Of a stretch of 64,000 bases of DNA, positions 1 through 7,905 are shown piece by piece (positions within the stretch are counted from its first letter, which is position 1; each line of letters opens with the position of its first letter). The stretch spans positions 124,001-188,000 of the forward strand of contig CAWCJS010000001.1 of assembly GCA_963795795.1 (NCBI GenBank). The letters run 5' to 3'. A program made the position numbers and the translations under genes. The notes beneath the pieces are model-generated. The model searched no databases. It was not told the DNA's origin and was given only the letters and a program-made list of their open reading frames with translations. The stretch is from Palsa-504 sp963795795 (GTDB lineage: Bacteria; Actinomycetota; Actinomycetes; Streptosporangiales; Streptosporangiaceae).

Positions 1-1683
1 CTCGATGCGGCGGTCCCTGAAGATCAGGTTCAGGACCCGGTTGAGCTGGACAGAACCGACGATGGACGTCGTGGGGATGGTGTAGTCCATCAGCCGCCGC
101 CGGGGAACGCCGAACAGCCTCGCGTCACGCCGCTCGATCTGCCCGGGCGTCCAGCCCATGGCGAACTGGCCGCCGACCAGGGCGCCGGCGCTGGTCCCGC
201 AGATCACATCGACCGGGACGCCGTGCTCGCGTAGCGCCCTCAGCACCCCGGCGTGACCGAAGCCCCGGATGCCGCCTCCGCTCAGGACGAGGCCGACCGG
301 GACGTCGAGCAGGAACCGGGCCAGGCGCCCGAGGTGGGCGGGGTCATCCGGGACGACGTGATGAGCCCGGCCGAGCTGACGCTCGCTGAGCCATCGCTCC
401 GTCTGCCAGGTGCCCGGCCGCAGGTCATCGTGCAGCAGCACCAGCTCCCTGCGGGCCTTCCGCGCCGTGCTGCCGGCGAGCAGGCGCTGCTCCGCCGGCC
501 CGAGCCGCGGGCTGGCGCCGGCCCGGCCGACCAGGAGCACCACGTCCGCCTCCCGCACGCACAACCGGTCCCAGAAGCCGGGATCCCCGTGGTCCGGAGA
601 CCGAGCGTCCGGCCGCGGCGCGGGGGCGTACAGCACGAGGTCATGACGGTCCTCCTGGTCGCGCAGCCAGCTGGCGAGCCCCGCGGCTGCCGCGCCGTCG
701 GCGTCGGCGGTGGCTCCGGTCCCCACGGCCGCCTCCACCGTACGAGGGTTGAGCACCGCCACCCGCAGATGCCCGGACAAGAACGTCCCGAGGACCTCAC
801 CGAAGCGGGCGACCTCGGGCAGCGGGATATCGCCGGCGGCCACCAGGGCGACGCTGCTCACGGACGGCTGCGCGGCCGCCGCAGCGGACGGGGCGTGGGC
901 CAGACGGCGGGCCAGCGTCGTCATGATCCGGCGCATGACCGACACGTCGCTGAACAGGTACCGTTCCACGCTCTGCGCGGTGAGCCGGTAAAGCTCCGTG
1001 TCGCGCACGGCGGCCACGGTGGCCGTCCGGGGTTCGCCGGTCAGCAGCGCCATTTCCCCGATCAACTCGCCCGGGCCCAGGTCGCGGATGGCCCGCTCGG
1101 CTCCTGGCTCGCCGACCAGCATCCGCACCCGCCCGGTCACGATGGCGTACAGGCTGTCCCCGACGTCTCCCTCCCGGAACAGGACCTCGCCGGCCTCCAC
1201 GGTGACCCGGGTGAACGACCGCTCGAGGTCCAGCCAGCGCTGAGCGTCCAGCGCCGTATGAGGGCCGAAGTCGCGTCTGGGCGGCAGCACCGGCACCTCG
1301 GCCATGGCCTGCGTGATGCCGGTGCCGTACCGGGCGCGGAACGCCTCGGCCACCTGCGGATCGTCGGCTCCGAGGGCCGCGGCGACGGCCGGGAACATGG
1401 CAGACGACAGCCCAGCGCGCCGCACCACCGCGTGCAGGAGCGCCGCCCTGATCTCGCGATCGGCCGGCACGAGCTGCGGCCAGGAATCGATAGCCCGGTC
1501 GAGGTCGTGAGCGGTCAGAACCAGGCCGTCCGCCGATCCGGCGGGGCCGCCGCCGTCCACGCCGCCCGAGAAGACGGCGATGGCCTGGTGCAGTTGGTGG
1601 AGAACCTTCCGTACCCTCGCGTCGATCGCGGCCAGGGCCTCAGCCGCGGCGGCCTGCGGGGCGTCGGTCCCGGGGACGGACAC
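1..1683 (-). CDS. Patatin-like phospholipase with N-terminal cyclic-nucleotide-binding domain (partial)
   Basis: Predicted serine lipid acyl hydrolase of the NTE/patatin type. The C-terminus runs off the left edge, so 561 N-terminal residues are visible. Residues about 148-245 form a cNMP-binding domain with a good phosphate-binding cassette (GELIGEMALL, then PRTATV). The patatin domain begins near residue 465 with the oxyanion motif GGGIRG, and the nucleophile elbow GTSAG lies about 25 residues later. The catalytic Asp would be beyond the window. GTG at 1683 was chosen because an in-frame stop lies 13 codons upstream and no other start codon comes between. The gene is divergent from the phosphatidylserine decarboxylase gene 88 bp away, which suggests joint control of phospholipid turnover (inference). 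The family is soluble or membrane-associated; the ligand (cAMP or cGMP) cannot be told from sequence. Confidence 0.88.
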   Translation of the reverse strand, partial: MSVPGTDAPQAAAAEALAAIDARVRKVLHQLHQAIAVFSGGVDGGGPAGSADGLVLTAHDLDRAIDSWPQLVPADREIRAALLHAVVRRAGLSSAMFPAVAAALGADDPQVAEAFRARYGTGITQAMAEVPVLPPRRDFGPHTALDAQRWLDLERSFTRVTVEAGEVLFREGDVGDSLYAIVTGRVRMLVGEPGAERAIRDLGPGELIGEMALLTGEPRTATVAAVRDTELYRLTAQSVERYLFSDVSVMRRIMTTLARRLAHAPSAAAAAQPSVSSVALVAAGDIPLPEVARFGEVLGTFLSGHLRVAVLNPRTVEAAVGTGATADADGAAAAGLASWLRDQEDRHDLVLYAPAPRPDARSPDHGDPGFWDRLCVREADVVLLVGRAGASPRLGPAEQRLLAGSTARKARRELVLLHDDLRPGTWQTERWLSERQLGRAHHVVPDDPAHLGRLARFLLDVPVGLVLSGGGIRGFGHAGVLRALREHGVPVDVICGTSAGALVGGQFAMGWTPGQIERRDARLFGVPRRRLMDYTIPTTSIVGSVQLNRVLNLIFRDRRIE

Positions 1684-1771
1684 CTCAGGTCCCAGGGGTT
1701 CGCGCGCGCAGCCCGTATAGAGTTACTCGCAATAAGTGCCTTCCTACTCATCGCGCTGGATACTAGTACAA

Positions 1772-2659
1772 ATGAGTGTTCAAGTGTACGACCGTAAGCG
1801 GGGAGTCGTCTACGACGAACCGCAGTACGGCGAAAGAAGGCTCCATCTTCTTTACGAGACAACGTTCGGCAGGCTTTTGCTCGGGGCTATTTTCGCCCGC
1901 CGGTGGTATTCAAGCCTGAACGCTATCCGGGATAAAAGCTCGTATTCAGCGGGAAAGATCCAGCCGCTCATCGACCGGTTCAGTATAGACATGAGCGACT
2001 ACCCTGAGCAAAGCTATGCATCCTACGACAGCTTCATTACCCGTAAGATTGACCCGGCCAAGCGCCCGATAGCCGAGAACCCCAATGCCCTGATCGCTGT
2101 CGCCGATTCCAGGCTGCTCGCGTACTCGGTCACCGGCGACGGCCGTATTGCCGTAAAGCAAAGCTCGTACACGATAACGGAACTGCTTAGAGATCGCGAC
2201 CTGGCTGCCACGTACAACGAAGGCACCTGCCTGGTATTCCGCCTCGGCACGGAAGATTACCATCGCTATTGCTTCGCCGACGACGGGGAAGTGCTCCGGA
2301 CGAACTCCATCAACGGAGTACTGCACTCCGTGCAGCCCGTTTCCTCGAAGCGCTATAAAGCATTCAGCGAGAACCACCGCGAGTACTCGGTTATCGAGAC
2401 CGCCAACTTCGCCACCGTCGTGACTGTCGAGGTGGGCGCGCTCCTGGTCGGCAAGATCCATAATCATGACGTAACTAGTTGCCGGCGCGGGCAGGAAAAA
2501 GGCTACTTCAGCCTCGGCGGCTCGTCCATACTCATCTTGCTGAAGCCGGGTACCGTTGCCATCGACTCCGATATTACCGAGCATTCTCTGAAGCAAATCG
2601 AAACTAAGGTCCGGCTGGGCGAGAAGGTCGGGGAAAAAGTCCAGGCTCAGGCCTCGTAA
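1772..2659 (+). CDS. psd: Phosphatidylserine decarboxylase, type II
   Basis: Converts phosphatidylserine to phosphatidylethanolamine, using a pyruvoyl group formed by self-cleavage. The 295-residue length fits the bacterial type II family. The cleavage site reads GGSS (Ser251/Ser252), a variant of the usual GGST. A conserved YHRY histidine lies in the middle, and the N-terminal VYDRK...LYETTFGR block is typical. ATG 1772 is preferred over GTG 1736 because family members begin just before the YDRK motif; neither start has a strong ribosome site. The C-terminus overlaps the convergent carrier gene by 13 bp. Codon use is visibly less GC-biased than in most neighbours (many AAA, TAT and ATA codons), a hint of acquisition by transfer. 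Confidence 0.92.
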   Translation: MSVQVYDRKRGVVYDEPQYGERRLHLLYETTFGRLLLGAIFARRWYSSLNAIRDKSSYSAGKIQPLIDRFSIDMSDYPEQSYASYDSFITRKIDPAKRPIAENPNALIAVADSRLLAYSVTGDGRIAVKQSSYTITELLRDRDLAATYNEGTCLVFRLGTEDYHRYCFADDGEVLRTNSINGVLHSVQPVSSKRYKAFSENHREYSVIETANFATVVTVEVGALLVGKIHNHDVTSCRRGQEKGYFSLGGSSILILLKPGTVAIDSDITEHSLKQIETKVRLGEKVGEKVQAQAS

Positions 2660-4950
2660 CTGCCGGTCCTGAGCCGGCGTACGAGCATCGTGATGACGTC
2701 GGCGGCCACCTCGGGCCGGCGCGCCATCAAGTCGAGCAGGGTCGTCCGGTCGAGGATAAGCAGATCCGTATCAACCGTGGCCACGACGTCGGCCGAGCGC
2801 GGCGCGGGGTCGAGCACGGCCAGTTCCCCGAATAGCGAGCCCGGACCCAGCCGTGCCACTATGTGATCCCCGTGCTGGACCGCGGCCTCCCCGGCGCGCA
2901 CGATATACAGTTCGTCGCCCTCTTCGCCCTCGGTCACGACGCGCACCCCGGCCGACACCGAATACGGTCGCAACCTGTCCGACAGCTCGGAAAGGACCTG
3001 ATAGGGCACGCGCCCGAAGATGTCGATCGTCCTCAGCCACACGACGGAGGCGACCTCGGGCGGGTACGTGTCGGTTGAGCCGAGTTCTGACATGCCGGGC
3101 GCTTTCTTCTCGTTGCTTTCGGCGGAGCCGTTTACTGCGTCCAAGCCGAGGCGAACCAGGCTCAGCGTCCAGCTGCCGAGAGAGGCGTCATTTCCCATCA
3201 ACGCCAGGCGTTCTTCGACCGTCTTGGGGGCGGGCACGAGGTCCGCGCCCAGCTTGTGCAGCGTCTGGACCGGCCCGTGGTCCTCGGCCAGGGCCACCAC
3301 CGGGAGTTTCAGCCACTTCGGCAGCGTGACGTCGAGCAACTCGATGGCGTTGGCCCGGTCGTCGGTCACGCCGTTGGTGATCCGCGCTTCGGCATCCAGC
3401 AGGATGTCTGCCTGGGGGGCGCCGGAGGCATCGCGCGAGCAGCAGAGCAGCGAGAACAGGTTGGCCTGGACCCGGGCCAGCTCTTCGTGCAGGCACTGCG
3501 CCAGCAAGGGCCAGGTGGCGGACAGGTCGCGCTCGGCGGCCAGCAGCGAGCGGGCGCTTTGGACCTGGACCTGCACGGCCGCGCCGAGCCGCTCGTCGTC
3601 CAGCGAGGGGGTGCTGGCGCGCAACTCCGCCCGCGCCTGCTCCTGGTCGAGGTAGGAGGCACCGGGAGCCAGCCGGCTCAGCAGGACGTCGACCCCGTCG
3701 GGAGACCCGTTGGCCGCCGGTGCCCCTTCGGCGGCGAAGCCGCGGTTCGTGGCGCGCCGCAGGGCGGTCACGTACTGCGCCGTGACCGTCCGGGTGAGCA
3801 GCAGGTACACGGCCGACACCACGACCAGGAGGGCGACGAAGGGTACGACGTTGGACGGGTGCAGCCACGTCAACAACAGCAGGAGTGCGCCGCTGAGGAT
3901 CAAGGCCACCGAGCCGAGCCAGCCCTCGGTGGCCACGCGCGCGGGCAGGCGGCGCTCTCGGGGCATCGGCTGGAACAGCAGGACGAACGCCGGGGTATCC
4001 ACCCCCTTGTCCAGCACCTGGTTCGCGAACATGGTCACCGCGACCAGGACAAAGAACGCGGTGCCGACCCCGATCAGGCCGCCGTAAACGGTCGCCGCCA
4101 ACGACGTGGCCGTCATGGCCAACGGCATGATGAACAGGGTGCCACGCACTCCCAGGCTCACGATCAGCCGCCCGGCCAACAGGGCGGCGACCAGGATCAT
4201 CGTGAACGTCATCCCGGCGGTGAAGGTGCCGAAGAACCCGGCCAGGGACTGCTGGGTCGGGAAGTGCCGGGCGGCCTGCTCGTAAAAGACGTACTCGATC
4301 AGGTACGCCGTCAGCACGGTGAAGGTCTTCAGGCTGAAAATGGCCCGGGTGTACCGGTCCTGCACCAGGGGCCTCAGGCCCTCCCGCCGGTTCCGCTTCG
4401 TTTCCTGGCGCGTTTCGTTGACGTCCCGGAGGATGCGAGCGAGCGAGAGAGCGTACAGGCCGAGGAACACGGCAGACATCAGCAGCAGGTTGACCGTGCC
4501 GGCGGCGGACACGATCACCGGGATGAGCAGACCGCCGACGACCGAGGCCAGCATCACCCCGAGCCCGACCAGAGGCAATAGCCGCTTGCCCTGGCGTATA
4601 TCGAACAGGCGGGAAACGAGTTCCCACAGGGTGAGCGTGGTGTAAATGAACAGCAGGCGGAACCACGCCATCATCAGGAAAATGAACACGTGGTTCCCGG
4701 TCGTCTTGATTCCGGCCCACAAGAGCGCGATGGTGGCGGCCAGCACGACGTTCAGGGTCAGCGCTTGCGTCCGGAACGTGACGCGGCGCCCCAAGAAGGT
4801 CAGCCCGACGCCGAAGACGATGACCAGGAAGCCGTTGACGATGTATACGTAGGGCAGTTTCTGTATGCCGGAGCGGGTCAGGAAAATGGCGTTGGCGGCT
4901 GAATAGTACAGGACGAGGGATAGCCCGAGCATAAAGGAGCTAACCAGCAC
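2647..4950 (-). CDS. ADP/ATP-translocase-like (NTT/MFS) membrane carrier with C-terminal cNMP-binding domain
   Basis: 767-residue membrane protein. The first 400 residues hold about 10-12 hydrophobic segments and resemble nucleotide transporter/MFS-type carriers. A middle soluble region (about 410-630) is helix-rich. The last 120 residues are a cyclic-nucleotide-binding domain with the cassette PGSLFGELAVL, then PRSADVVA. The substrate is unknown; NTT relatives exchange ATP/ADP in intracellular bacteria, but free-living carriers of this type are uncharacterised. GTG 4950 is the only start codon in frame after the stop of the upstream desaturase gene, and a GAGGAGG stretch lies about 14 bases before it. 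Met7 is an alternative. It is co-directional with the desaturase 77 bp upstream, so probably one operon. It is the second cNMP-binding protein within 5 kb. Confidence 0.78.
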   Translation of the reverse strand: MLVSSFMLGLSLVLYYSAANAIFLTRSGIQKLPYVYIVNGFLVIVFGVGLTFLGRRVTFRTQALTLNVVLAATIALLWAGIKTTGNHVFIFLMMAWFRLLFIYTTLTLWELVSRLFDIRQGKRLLPLVGLGVMLASVVGGLLIPVIVSAAGTVNLLLMSAVFLGLYALSLARILRDVNETRQETKRNRREGLRPLVQDRYTRAIFSLKTFTVLTAYLIEYVFYEQAARHFPTQQSLAGFFGTFTAGMTFTMILVAALLAGRLIVSLGVRGTLFIMPLAMTATSLAATVYGGLIGVGTAFFVLVAVTMFANQVLDKGVDTPAFVLLFQPMPRERRLPARVATEGWLGSVALILSGALLLLLTWLHPSNVVPFVALLVVVSAVYLLLTRTVTAQYVTALRRATNRGFAAEGAPAANGSPDGVDVLLSRLAPGASYLDQEQARAELRASTPSLDDERLGAAVQVQVQSARSLLAAERDLSATWPLLAQCLHEELARVQANLFSLLCCSRDASGAPQADILLDAEARITNGVTDDRANAIELLDVTLPKWLKLPVVALAEDHGPVQTLHKLGADLVPAPKTVEERLALMGNDASLGSWTLSLVRLGLDAVNGSAESNEKKAPGMSELGSTDTYPPEVASVVWLRTIDIFGRVPYQVLSELSDRLRPYSVSAGVRVVTEGEEGDELYIVRAGEAAVQHGDHIVARLGPGSLFGELAVLDPAPRSADVVATVDTDLLILDRTTLLDLMARRPEVAADVITMLVRRLRTGSYEA

Positions 4951-5027
4951 CGTCCGGAGACGGCTAACCTCCTCGCCGCGAATGCCGAGCCCGGCGAGGA
5001 GACGCTCGCTTGATTTCGCCTTCGGGT

Positions 5028-6011
5028 TCAGAAGCCGGCCTCCGCGAACGTGACGAATTGCCCCGCCGCCTCATCCCAGAGGTTGGTCCGCAGAACCCTG
5101 GCGGTCGACCTCAGGGTCAGGGTAGCGCCCGGTTGCAGCTGCGGGCAGGCGGCCTGGGCTTGCGGCAGGAGGTAGTTCGGGATGCGGGGCGCCAGGTGGT
5201 GGATGTGGTGGAAACCGATATTGCCGGTAACCCACTGGAAGAACCGGGGCAGCGCGACCCGGGAACTGCTCGCCAGCGACGCTTCCACGTAGTCCCAGTC
5301 GGCGTGCCGTCGCCAGTAGGTCCCAGGGAAAAAATGCTGCACGTAGAAAAGGTAAACGGCCGGGATCCCCCCGAAAGTCAGGACCATGAGCTGGACAGCT
5401 ATAAACCTGGACGGGCCCATCCAGGCCGCCATGAGCACGGCGTAGCAGACGATCGCCAGATTTGTCAGGTAAACCGATATCCTGAGCCGCCGGCCTGTCA
5501 ATCTCGGGTCCATGCGGAGCCGCTGGGCTATGACGAACTTGATCACCGGGCCCACGGTCATCAGGAAGAGCGGATGATGGTAGATCCGGTAATACAGGCG
5601 CTGGCCGGGGGAGGCGACCCGGTACTCATCGGTTGTCATCAGCCAGAGGTCACCGGATCCTCTCCGGTCGAGGTCGCCGGTCGTGGCGTGGTGCCTGATG
5701 TGCGCCCTCGTCCAGTAGGTATAGGGGGTAAAGACGACAACCCCGATGACGCTGCCCACCACGGTATTGAGCCGGCGTGAGCGGGTGAATGACCCATGGC
5801 CGCAGTCGTGGAAGATGATGAAAGCCCGGACCGTGAAGATCGCGATGACGAGCGAGGCGACCGTGCCGAGCGCCCAGGACACGGCCAGCGCCCGGTCGGT
5901 GAGGATCCAGCCGGCCGCCAGCCCGATAACCGTCGTCGCCAGCTGTACCGGACTCCGCCAGGTCGACCGTTGGAACTCCTTGAGCACGTCTCGTTCGACC
6001 GTGACGCTCAT
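5028..6011 (-). CDS. Fatty acid desaturase
   Basis: Integral membrane di-iron desaturase that would introduce double bonds into acyl chains. All three histidine boxes are present: HDCGH (about residue 68), HIRHH (about 104) and HHIHH near residue 255, separated by hydrophobic segments. The length (327 residues) fits the family. ATG 6011 was chosen over ATG 6083 because a GGGGGG ribosome site lies six bases upstream; the longer version would add 24 weakly conserved residues. It lies directly upstream of the carrier gene on the same strand and is divergent from the acyltransferase gene. Confidence 0.9.
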   Translation of the reverse strand: MSVTVERDVLKEFQRSTWRSPVQLATTVIGLAAGWILTDRALAVSWALGTVASLVIAIFTVRAFIIFHDCGHGSFTRSRRLNTVVGSVIGVVVFTPYTYWTRAHIRHHATTGDLDRRGSGDLWLMTTDEYRVASPGQRLYYRIYHHPLFLMTVGPVIKFVIAQRLRMDPRLTGRRLRISVYLTNLAIVCYAVLMAAWMGPSRFIAVQLMVLTFGGIPAVYLFYVQHFFPGTYWRRHADWDYVEASLASSSRVALPRFFQWVTGNIGFHHIHHLAPRIPNYLLPQAQAACPQLQPGATLTLRSTARVLRTNLWDEAAGQFVTFAEAGF

Positions 6012-6130
6012 CGGGACCCCCCAGAACGCTTCGTGCCCTTCGGTGGCGATTAGCCCAATTATGGCCGACGGATCCGTGCCCATAAAGGACGCGAGGGTGG
6101 CGGTCCTCCAGCCCGGGCAGAAAGGAACAT

Positions 6131-6832
6131 GTGCAGTACCAGCTATCGCGCATCGTCGCAGGCCCGTTCCTGCACACGATCTGGCGGCCGAGGGTAAGCG
6201 GCGCGGAGAACATCCCCGCCTCGGGCGGGGCGATCCTGGCCGCCAACCACACGTCGGTGATCGACTCGATCTTCCTGCCGCTGATGGTTGACCGGCCGGT
6301 GACGTTCTCGGCCTCGGCCAAGTACTTCACCGCCTCCGGCCCCGCGGCCCGGCTGCTGGCCGCGTACCTGAAGGCCACCAACCAGCTGCGGATGGACACC
6401 GAACGGCCGCGGTCCGCGCAGGACACCCTGGAGGCGGCGCTGGCGCTGCTGCTCGAGGGGAAGCTGTTCGGCATTTACCCGGAGGGGACCAGGTCGCCGG
6501 ACGGGCGGCTGTACCGGGGCCGGCCCGGGGTCGGCTGGCTGGCACTGAAGTCAGGCCTGCCGGTCATCCCGGTCGCGCTGTCCGGGACCAGGCGGGTACT
6601 GCCGCCGGGTCATATGGTCCCGCGGCCCGGGCGCATCGGGGTCACGATTGGCAAGCCGGTCCCGATCGCGCCGGAACTGGCCGGCGAGCCGCCCGGCAAG
6701 GCGCGCCGGCTGATCGCCGACCAGGTGATGAGCGCGATCCAGGAGTTGTCCGGACAGGAGTACGTGCACATGTTCGCGTCCGACCGCAAGGCGGCCCTGG
6801 ATGGTGACGCGCCGGCCCGGCCGGCTCCGTAA
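6131..6832 (+). CDS. 1-acyl-sn-glycerol-3-phosphate acyltransferase (PlsC family)
   Basis: Predicted acyltransferase that would convert lysophosphatidate to phosphatidate at the inner membrane face. It contains the PlsC motifs NHTSVID (NHxxxxD, about residues 39-45) and YPEGTRS (about 117-123), followed by a GVGWLAL/PVIPVAL block. The 233-residue length is normal. GTG 6131 is supported by an AAAGGA ribosome site five bases upstream. It forms part of the lipid block and converges on the lipid kinase gene. Confidence 0.92.
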   Translation: MQYQLSRIVAGPFLHTIWRPRVSGAENIPASGGAILAANHTSVIDSIFLPLMVDRPVTFSASAKYFTASGPAARLLAAYLKATNQLRMDTERPRSAQDTLEAALALLLEGKLFGIYPEGTRSPDGRLYRGRPGVGWLALKSGLPVIPVALSGTRRVLPPGHMVPRPGRIGVTIGKPVPIAPELAGEPPGKARRLIADQVMSAIQELSGQEYVHMFASDRKAALDGDAPARPAP

Positions 6833-6846
6833 GGCAGGGCCCCGGG

Positions 6847-7811
6847 TCACACCTTGACGCGGATCGCCTGGGGAATGACCTCGAACGTCGCAGGCGTGGT
6901 GCCCAGGATCTCCCCGTCCGCCTCGATCTGTCAGGGGCGGGTCGGCCTCGATCCGGACCCGGCTGGCCCGCAGCTCGGTGATGTGGCGGTGCGGAAGGTG
7001 CGTCCCGCGGTAGACCTTCGGCAGCGTGGTGAACGCGTCGGACTTCGGCCCGATCATCACGAGCACCTCGAGCGCCCCGTCGCAGGGATCGGACTTCGGC
7101 GAGATCTGCATGCCGCCGCCGTAGAACCGGCAGTTCGCCACCACGACGTTGAAGGCCCGCCCGGCGAACTCCTGGCCATCGGCGTCAAGCCGGACGGTCC
7201 GGGGCCTGAAGCCCGGCAGCGTCAGCCAGAACCCGCAGAAGTACTTGGCGCCCCCGAGGAACCCCGGGAGCCGCAGGGTCCGGTCCACCACCGCGCCGCC
7301 CAGCCCGGCCTCCGCGATGTTGGCGAAGTACCTGGTCACCTCCGCGGCCGAGCCCTCGCCCGAGCCCACGCCGCACCGAGCCCGGACCCGGACCCGGCCT
7401 GAAGGTGACCTTGGCGACGTCGATCAGCCGGACACCGTCCCCGGCCAGGTGGCGCGCGGCCTCGACGGCGTCCCCGGGCAGGCCGAACGACCGGGCGAAG
7501 TCACACCCCGAACCAGCCGCGACCACCCCGAGCACGGCGTCCCCGGCAACCGGCCGGTCGCCGGCGATCATGCCGTTGAGCACCTCGTGGACGGTTCCGT
7601 CGCCGCCGGCGGCGACCAGGTAGCGCTCACCCCGGTCCAGCGCGTCCCGCGCGGCCTCGGTGGCGTGACCGGGGTGGGTGGTCCGCACGATGCGGTAGCT
7701 CAACCCCGCGTCGGCCAGGATGCGCTCGATCTCGACCAGGTGCGCCCCGACCTTCCCGCGCCCGGCCCGCGGGTTGGCGATGACCACGAGCGGGCCGAAG
7801 GGGCTGGTCAT
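6847..7811 (-). pseudogene. Diacylglycerol kinase family lipid kinase, two frameshifts
   Basis: LCB5/YegS/DgkB-type lipid kinase. The N-terminal part has the nucleotide-binding IANPRAG motif and the catalytic GGDGT motif (AAGGDGTVHEVLNG). The rest continues in a second frame after a change at about 7370-7400 (IAEAGLGGAVVDR, then NCRFYGGGMQISPKSDP). The last 25 codons return in another frame after an extra base near 6930 (IEADGEILGTTPATFEVIP, stop at 6847). All three pieces are well conserved, so sequence error is more likely than decay. Phosphorylation of diacylglycerol would feed phosphatidate synthesis alongside the neighbouring acyltransferase. Confidence 0.8.
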
Positions 7812-7905
7812 GCGCGGATACTAACCTAAAGGCCCGGCGTGGAGCCGCTTTCCGCCTCGGCAGTGAACACTCGACGGTGAATAGGGCCCGCAATACATTT
7901 GGCCT

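Noticed and set aside
253..1797. Long open plus-strand frame of over 500 codons
   Set aside because: It is the antisense shadow of the patatin gene; the minus frame has cNMP and patatin motifs, while the plus frame shows low-complexity His/Arg/Gly composition.
3256..4581. Plus-strand frame rich in Gln/His/Gly opposite the carrier gene
   Set aside because: Typical GC-driven shadow; the minus strand encodes clear transmembrane helices and a cNMP domain.
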